A stretch of DNA of 10,027 nt from an uncultured Calothrix sp. (GTDB taxonomy: Bacteria > Cyanobacteriota > Cyanobacteriia > Cyanobacteriales > Nostocaceae). The stretch covers positions 1 through 10,027 of the forward strand of contig CAKZYM010000746.1 in NCBI GenBank assembly GCA_937884685.1, read 5' to 3'. Numbering within the stretch: the first letter of the stretch is position 1; each line of letters opens with the position of its first letter. The translations under genes were made by a program, and so were the position numbers. Below the pieces are notes generated by a model, which saw only the letters and a list, made by a program, of their open reading frames with translations, searched no databases and was not told the origin of the DNA. Shown here in pieces: positions 6,682 through 10,027 of this stretch.

Positions 6682-7710
6682 ATGAAAATTAATAGTACCA
6701 CTCAAATGTTACAAGGTGCGCCTTGGTTATTAGCTCATAAATCAATGTTAAAAACCAATAAACCTCATAAGATATCTCTTTACGGTCAAGACTATGTAAT
6801 GTGGAAAGATAAACAGGAGAGTATTCAAGCTTTACCAAATATTTGTCCTCACATGGGAGCGATGTTATCGGAGGGTTGGTGTGAAGTTAATTCTGATGGA
6901 ACAAGCGAAGTTGTTTGTCCGTTTCACGCTTTGAAATTTGATAAGGATGGTTGTACCGTTTTACCGGGAACTGATAAAAAAACTTTACCGCAAATACGAC
7001 CTTTAAAATTAATTATTAGAGATGATTTTATCTGGTCTTACGGAGATTATAAACCTGTAATTCACATTCCCGATATTTTAGAAAAAATAGCTGATAATTA
7101 CGAATTTATAGGTCATACAGCAGATACAAGCATTAAAACAGATTTAAAATCGATGCTGTTAAATATGCACGATTATAACCATCAAAACGGTACCCATCGC
7201 GAATTATTTGAAATTACCGAAGTTAGGTTTGAGAAGTTTACCGATAACGGTCATCATTCCGAAGCTTTTTACGATGCTCCTACCGCTCCGAAAACATTCT
7301 GGGAAAAGCTTAAACAACCAAAACAGTTTTTACTTCCCGATTTAATTAAAGCTCACTTAGAAAACTATTTTCCTTCCTTAGTTATTTTTCATGGTGATAG
7401 CTTTTTCGGAAAAATTGCTCAATGTCATCTTTTCGTACCAGAGTCTTTAACTAAAACTAGAACTTATATTTTATTGTTTGCAAAAATAAATAATCCTTTA
7501 GGAAAACTCTTGAAGAAACAATTTTTGGAAATGAGTAAAACAGTAGTAGAACAAGATGCTGATATTTTAAATAAAATTTATCCTAATTCACCACAGAAAA
7601 TTAAATTAAATAATGAAGTTGGGATGGATTGGGTAAAACGTAATTTTGATAATTGGGGAGAGTCAAAGTCAGAATTAAAAGTTAATTCAGAGGTTAATTT
7701 AAAACAATAG
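6682..7710 (+). CDS. Rieske non-heme iron oxygenase, copy 1
   Basis: A 342-residue oxygenase alpha-subunit-like protein. The N-terminal Rieske domain has C55-x-H57 and C79-x2-H82, which bind a [2Fe-2S] cluster. The catalytic domain has D164-x2-H167-x4-H172, the usual mononuclear iron motif, and D292 in EQDADIL is the likely carboxylate ligand. D164 would be the residue bridging the Rieske and catalytic centres. The length suits single-component-alpha oxygenases and demethylases rather than large ring-hydroxylating subunits. The Rieske loop between H57 and C79 is 21 residues, longer than the more typical 15-17. Substrate unknown. There is no reductase or ferredoxin gene nearby. The start MKI matches the paralogue's start; no Shine-Dalgarno is seen. 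The C-terminus is about 17 low-complexity residues longer than copy 2, and its TAG lies in the second leader block, as expected at a duplication junction. Confidence 0.92.
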   Translation: MKINSTTQMLQGAPWLLAHKSMLKTNKPHKISLYGQDYVMWKDKQESIQALPNICPHMGAMLSEGWCEVNSDGTSEVVCPFHALKFDKDGCTVLPGTDKKTLPQIRPLKLIIRDDFIWSYGDYKPVIHIPDILEKIADNYEFIGHTADTSIKTDLKSMLLNMHDYNHQNGTHRELFEITEVRFEKFTDNGHHSEAFYDAPTAPKTFWEKLKQPKQFLLPDLIKAHLENYFPSLVIFHGDSFFGKIAQCHLFVPESLTKTRTYILLFAKINNPLGKLLKKQFLEMSKTVVEQDADILNKIYPNSPQKIKLNNEVGMDWVKRNFDNWGESKSELKVNSEVNLKQ

Positions 7711-7770
7711 CAAGAATATCCAAAAATCGGAATTAATTACAAGCTATTTACTCAATAAATTTTCGATACT
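7706..7770 (+). repeat. Leader block, copy 2 (upstream of second Rieske gene)
   Basis: Counterpart of 6540-6604. Its first five bases overlap the end of the first Rieske gene and supply its TAG stop codon (7708-7710). A further 36 bases separate it from the next ATG, against 77 bases in copy 1, where the 45-nt hairpin is present. AATAGCAA stands at 7706 and a near-copy AGTAGCAA at 7797-7804, next to the ATG. Confidence 0.85.
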
Positions 7771-7806
7771 TGTAATTACAACAAGATTTAAAGAGTAGTA
7801 GCAACA

Positions 7807-8865
7807 ATGAAAATTGAAAGTCAAACCCAAATGTACGAAGGTTCACCTTGGTGTTTGGGTAGATATGAAAGCTTTGAAATTAACAAACCCAAATTAATTA
7901 CCCTTCTCAATCATGATTATGTAATTTGGAAAGACAAACAAGGTAATTTAAATGCTTTAGATAATATCTGTCCTCATGCTGGAGCAAATCTAGCTAAAGG
8001 TGGTCATATTGTAGAATTTGAACATAAAAGTTGTTTAGCTTGTCCTTACCACGGTAATAAAGTTCAATTTTTGGGAGACGGAAAAGTAATTGTTGACGGA
8101 AATATTTCTACTAAAGAGATTCAACCGGTTTTACCTTTACAAGTTGTTAATGGTTTGGTTTGGACTTACGGACTTAATTGGGAAGAACAAAATGGAAAAT
8201 CAATTTCTCAACCAATCGAACCCAGATTACCTATTCCCGATTATAAAAACATTAATTTTTTACCCGAATATAATCCCCAGTTAAATCTCAGCGAACTGAA
8301 TCATATTTATTCTTTCTCAGAATCATTTAATGGTAATATTGACCAGCTGATGTGGAATGCACATGATGGAGAGCATTTTGCAGGTACTCATTATGATTCA
8401 ATGCTGACAAAAGATATTAAAATCGAAAATTTAACCCAGGATGAAAATAAAATATCTTGGCAAATTTTTCTACATAAACGAGACGATAAACAAGTAAATA
8501 AAAATAAAATGAATCCGTTAGTAAATGATGTCGTGATTCAATGTATTAATTCATTTTTACCAAGTTTACTGATTCTTACTAACGAAATTGCTAAAGGAAA
8601 GCTGTTTGTAGGAATTGCTTATAGTTATCCAGAATCACCGACAAAAACTAAATTCTGTGTAGATGGATATTTGAATTTTAAATATGCTTGGTGGCACAAA
8701 TTGCTTAAGTTTCCTCAAAAAGGAAATAATTTTCGCGATACCTTGCTTTTTGAAGATTTAACTATTTTAAATAACTTGTATCCGACATTTAATAAAAAGA
8801 TTGCACTCAAAAACGATACACCTGCTGAATTAGCCATGAATTACCTTAAAAATCAGAATTATTAA
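7807..8865 (+). CDS. Rieske non-heme iron oxygenase, copy 2
   Basis: A 352-residue paralogue of the preceding protein. Shared features include MKI.S.TQM at the N-terminus, YVxWKDKQ (39-45), the Rieske ligands C55-x-H57 and C79-x2-H82 at identical positions, and the 21-residue inter-ligand loop. The iron motif is D187-x2-H190-x4-H195, and D317 in FEDLTIL is the likely third ligand. The region between the two domains is about 23 residues longer than in copy 1 and the catalytic domains have diverged strongly, so the two enzymes may differ in substrate or may work as a mixed assembly. Both retain every metal ligand, so neither looks degenerate. It probably has its own promoter in the duplicated leader but could also be read through from copy 1 (96-bp gap). 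Substrate and electron donor are unknown. Confidence 0.92.
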   Translation: MKIESQTQMYEGSPWCLGRYESFEINKPKLITLLNHDYVIWKDKQGNLNALDNICPHAGANLAKGGHIVEFEHKSCLACPYHGNKVQFLGDGKVIVDGNISTKEIQPVLPLQVVNGLVWTYGLNWEEQNGKSISQPIEPRLPIPDYKNINFLPEYNPQLNLSELNHIYSFSESFNGNIDQLMWNAHDGEHFAGTHYDSMLTKDIKIENLTQDENKISWQIFLHKRDDKQVNKNKMNPLVNDVVIQCINSFLPSLLILTNEIAKGKLFVGIAYSYPESPTKTKFCVDGYLNFKYAWWHKLLKFPQKGNNFRDTLLFEDLTILNNLYPTFNKKIALKNDTPAELAMNYLKNQNY

Positions 8866-8880
8866 TCATTTACATAATTT

Positions 8881-8902
8881 TTAGCTAGTAGAAAAAAGCT
8901 AA
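8881..8902 (+). terminator. Weak hairpin after the second Rieske gene
   Basis: TTAGCT (8881-8886) and AGCTAA (8897-8902) form a 6-bp stem with a 10-nt loop, followed by TTTCTC. The stem is AT-rich and the T-run is poor, so this is at best a weak terminator. Confidence 0.25.
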
Positions 8903-8943
8903 TTTCTCAGAAATAATATAAAAGAGTTATTCACGATAAAAAA

Positions 8944-9417
8944 ATGGCTAAAGTGCATTTACGCAAAGTAACCGTTGATAATTTTCAAGAGTGTGTCAGT
9001 TTAGAATTAAATGAAAATCAAAAGAAATTTGTAGCACCGAATATAAGGTCATTAGCTCAAGCTTACGTCAATCCTAACCTTTTTCCTCTTGCTGTATATG
9101 ATGCTTCTGTCCTCGGTCATGAAAAACCACAATCACCAATGGTTGGCTTTATTATGTACGAAATCATTGGTGGAGTTGGATTTATTTTACGTTTGATGAT
9201 TGATTCTAAATATCAGCAGCAGGGTTATGGTAAAGCTGCAATGTTAGAAGTTATTAGACGTTTGAAATTATATCCAGAAGTTGAATTAATAGCTACAGGT
9301 CATGACCCATATAATCAAATAGCATCAAAACTTTACCGTAATATTGGATTTGTAGATTGGGATATTGAATTTCCTGAAAATCCCGAACCACAAGTTTTTC
9401 TCAAATTAGATTCCTGA
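8944..9417 (+). CDS. GNAT N-acetyltransferase, BltD-like (possible polyamine acetyltransferase)
   Basis: A 157-residue cytoplasmic acetyltransferase that would transfer acetyl from acetyl-CoA to an amine. The CoA pyrophosphate-binding motif A is QQQGYG (91-96), preceded by the strand FILRLMID (80-87) and followed by a helix. The NQIASKLYRNIGF region (124-136) is the typical motif-B helix and turn. The N-terminal pattern LELNENQKKFVAPNIRSLAQAY (20-41) resembles the spermine/spermidine acetyltransferase BltD group, so a polyamine or related diamine is a reasonable substrate guess, but this is family resemblance only. It is complete in length. The 78-base gap from the second Rieske gene contains an AT-rich -10-like stretch (TAATAT, 8914-8919), so independent transcription is plausible. 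A terminator at 9455-9486 closes the unit. No functional tie to the oxygenases is evident. Confidence 0.9.
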   Translation: MAKVHLRKVTVDNFQECVSLELNENQKKFVAPNIRSLAQAYVNPNLFPLAVYDASVLGHEKPQSPMVGFIMYEIIGGVGFILRLMIDSKYQQQGYGKAAMLEVIRRLKLYPEVELIATGHDPYNQIASKLYRNIGFVDWDIEFPENPEPQVFLKLDS

Positions 9418-9454
9418 ATGCAGTTTTTATATAATCATTATAAATATTTCCAAG

Positions 9455-9486
9455 AACCAGGTTTTTTCAAAAAACCCGGTTTTTTT
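9455..9486 (+). terminator. Intrinsic terminator after the first GNAT gene
   Basis: The arms AACCAGGTTTTTT (9455-9467) and AAAAAACCCGGTT (9469-9481) form a 13-position stem with one A-C mismatch and a minimal loop. The last two T residues of the stem and the next five form a seven-T run (9480-9486). It is placed 38 bases after the GNAT stop codon. The minimal loop would open by a few A-T pairs in RNA. Confidence 0.75.
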
Positions 9487-9511
9487 AATTCTCAATTATC
9501 TGTTATGGGTT

Positions 9512-9517
9512 TATAAT
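9512..9517 (+). promoter_or_regulatory. Candidate -10 box for the second GNAT gene
   Basis: A perfect TATAAT lies 33 bases before the ATG and downstream of the terminator, which is where a new transcript should start. The -35 position (about 9489-9494, TTCTCA) matches poorly, so only the -10 element is proposed. Confidence 0.4.
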
Positions 9518-9550
9518 TCTAATTTTTATAAGTTAAATACCAGCCAAACG

Positions 9551-9964
9551 ATGAATAAAAACAATATCGAATATAAACAAATCCGCAACATATCTATCGA
9601 TGAAATTTTAAAATTATATAACTCTAATAACTGGTCATCAGCCAAAAAACCCAACGAACTATACAATGCTTTAATGAATTCCCATTCACTCGTTACAGCT
9701 TGGGATAAAGAAAAATTAGTCGGGTTAGTTAATTCAATTACCGATGGTTATTTAGTAGTTTATTACCCGCATTTATTAGTTTTTCCAAAATACCAAAAAC
9801 AAGGTATCGGCTTAAATTTATTAAAAATAATTACTCAAAAATATCAAGATTTCCACCAACAAATTTTAGTAGCAGAATCTGAAACCGTTGATTTTTATCA
9901 AAAATGCGGTTTCACAAAAGCAGGTGATACCCAAGCAATGTGGATTTATCATGCTCAAAATTAG
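9551..9964 (+). CDS. GNAT N-acetyltransferase, substrate unknown
   Basis: A 137-residue acetyl-CoA-dependent N-acetyltransferase of the compact bacterial type. Motif A is YQKQGIG (81-87) after the strand PHLLVFPK (73-80). VDFYQKCGF (113-121) is the motif-B helix and turn with the usual tyrosine of GNAT enzymes. The N-terminal LYNSNNWSSAKKP (22-34) and the central VNSITDGYLVVYYPHLL are, from memory, features of a widespread conserved subfamily annotated only as GNAT; I cannot name its substrate. It is not closely similar to the preceding GNAT, so this is not a tandem duplication. The ATG has no Shine-Dalgarno sequence; a TATAAT box lies 33 bases upstream. The gene is complete and ends 7 bases before a palindromic-repeat and element boundary. 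Confidence 0.9.
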   Translation: MNKNNIEYKQIRNISIDEILKLYNSNNWSSAKKPNELYNALMNSHSLVTAWDKEKLVGLVNSITDGYLVVYYPHLLVFPKYQKQGIGLNLLKIITQKYQDFHQQILVAESETVDFYQKCGFTKAGDTQAMWIYHAQN

Positions 9965-9971
9965 AAAGACA

Positions 9972-9986
9972 TCCCTCTCCTTGATA
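9972..9986. repeat. Left half of a second interrupted palindromic repeat
   Basis: TCCCTCTCC followed by TTGATA matches the repeat half at 6211-6225 with one change in the central hexamer (TTAATA there). As there, it is followed almost immediately by the GGCTAC terminus. The right half, if present, lies outside the window. Confidence 0.6.
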
Positions 9987-9987
9987 A

Positions 9988-10027
9988 GGCTACCGTGTAC
10001 ACACAAGTACTCCCCACATACGTTTCA
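9988..10027. mobile_element. Partial element sharing the MITE terminus (cut by window end)
   Basis: Positions 9988-10008 match the terminus at the right end of the 237-bp element (read inward) at 20 of 21 positions; the one change is C for G at the seventh base. The next 19 bases do not resemble either interior flank of that element, so this is a different member or a larger relative. Its content cannot be seen. Confidence 0.6.

Noticed and set aside
8944..9964. The two GNAT genes as a tandem duplication or a toxin-antitoxin-like pair
   Set aside because: The proteins share only the generic acetyl-CoA motif, are separated by a terminator and a likely separate promoter, and no small antitoxin-like frame accompanies either.

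Overview
This AT-rich window looks like chromosomal DNA of a filamentous, probably heterocyst-forming cyanobacterium (Nostocales; Calothrix/Rivularia-like is a guess). Three things point that way: a heptanucleotide tandem repeat array, a soluble sensor kinase with five GAF domains, one of them carrying cyanobacteriochrome-type cysteines, and a dense set of small palindromic and MITE-like repeats. Most genes lack a clear Shine-Dalgarno sequence.

Layout. Positions 1-591 hold no convincing gene; they carry an imperfect inverted repeat and a 77-bp array of 7-mers just beyond the 3' end of the kinase gene. Positions 592-4230 (minus) encode a 1212-residue multi-GAF histidine kinase. Positions 4327-4902 (minus) encode 5-formyltetrahydrofolate cyclo-ligase. 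A 370-bp divergent intergenic region follows, then an AraC-family regulator (5273-6196, plus). The next 485 bp are non-coding but highly structured: a 237-bp MITE-like element sits in the centre of an older palindromic repeat, followed by a 65-bp leader block and a 45-nt hairpin. Two paralogous Rieske non-heme iron oxygenases follow (6682-7710 and 7807-8865). Each is preceded by a copy of the same leader block, so gene and leader were duplicated together in tandem. Two unrelated GNAT acetyltransferases (8944-9417 and 9551-9964) close the gene set, separated by an intrinsic terminator. The window ends inside another element that shares the MITE terminus.

Working together. The AraC regulator and the two Rieske oxygenases plausibly form one inducible oxidation locus: same strand, adjacent, with a recurring octamer in both oxygenase leaders. 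No ferredoxin or reductase partner is present, so electrons must come from elsewhere. The kinase has no response regulator beside it. Its first GAF domain has the paired cysteines of DXCF-type cyanobacteriochromes, so light sensing is possible but not proven.

The points most worth following up are the two inverted 52-nt double-hairpin units inside the MITE, whose stems differ by compensatory changes, the MITE insertion at the centre of a palindromic repeat, and the DXCF-like GAF domain.
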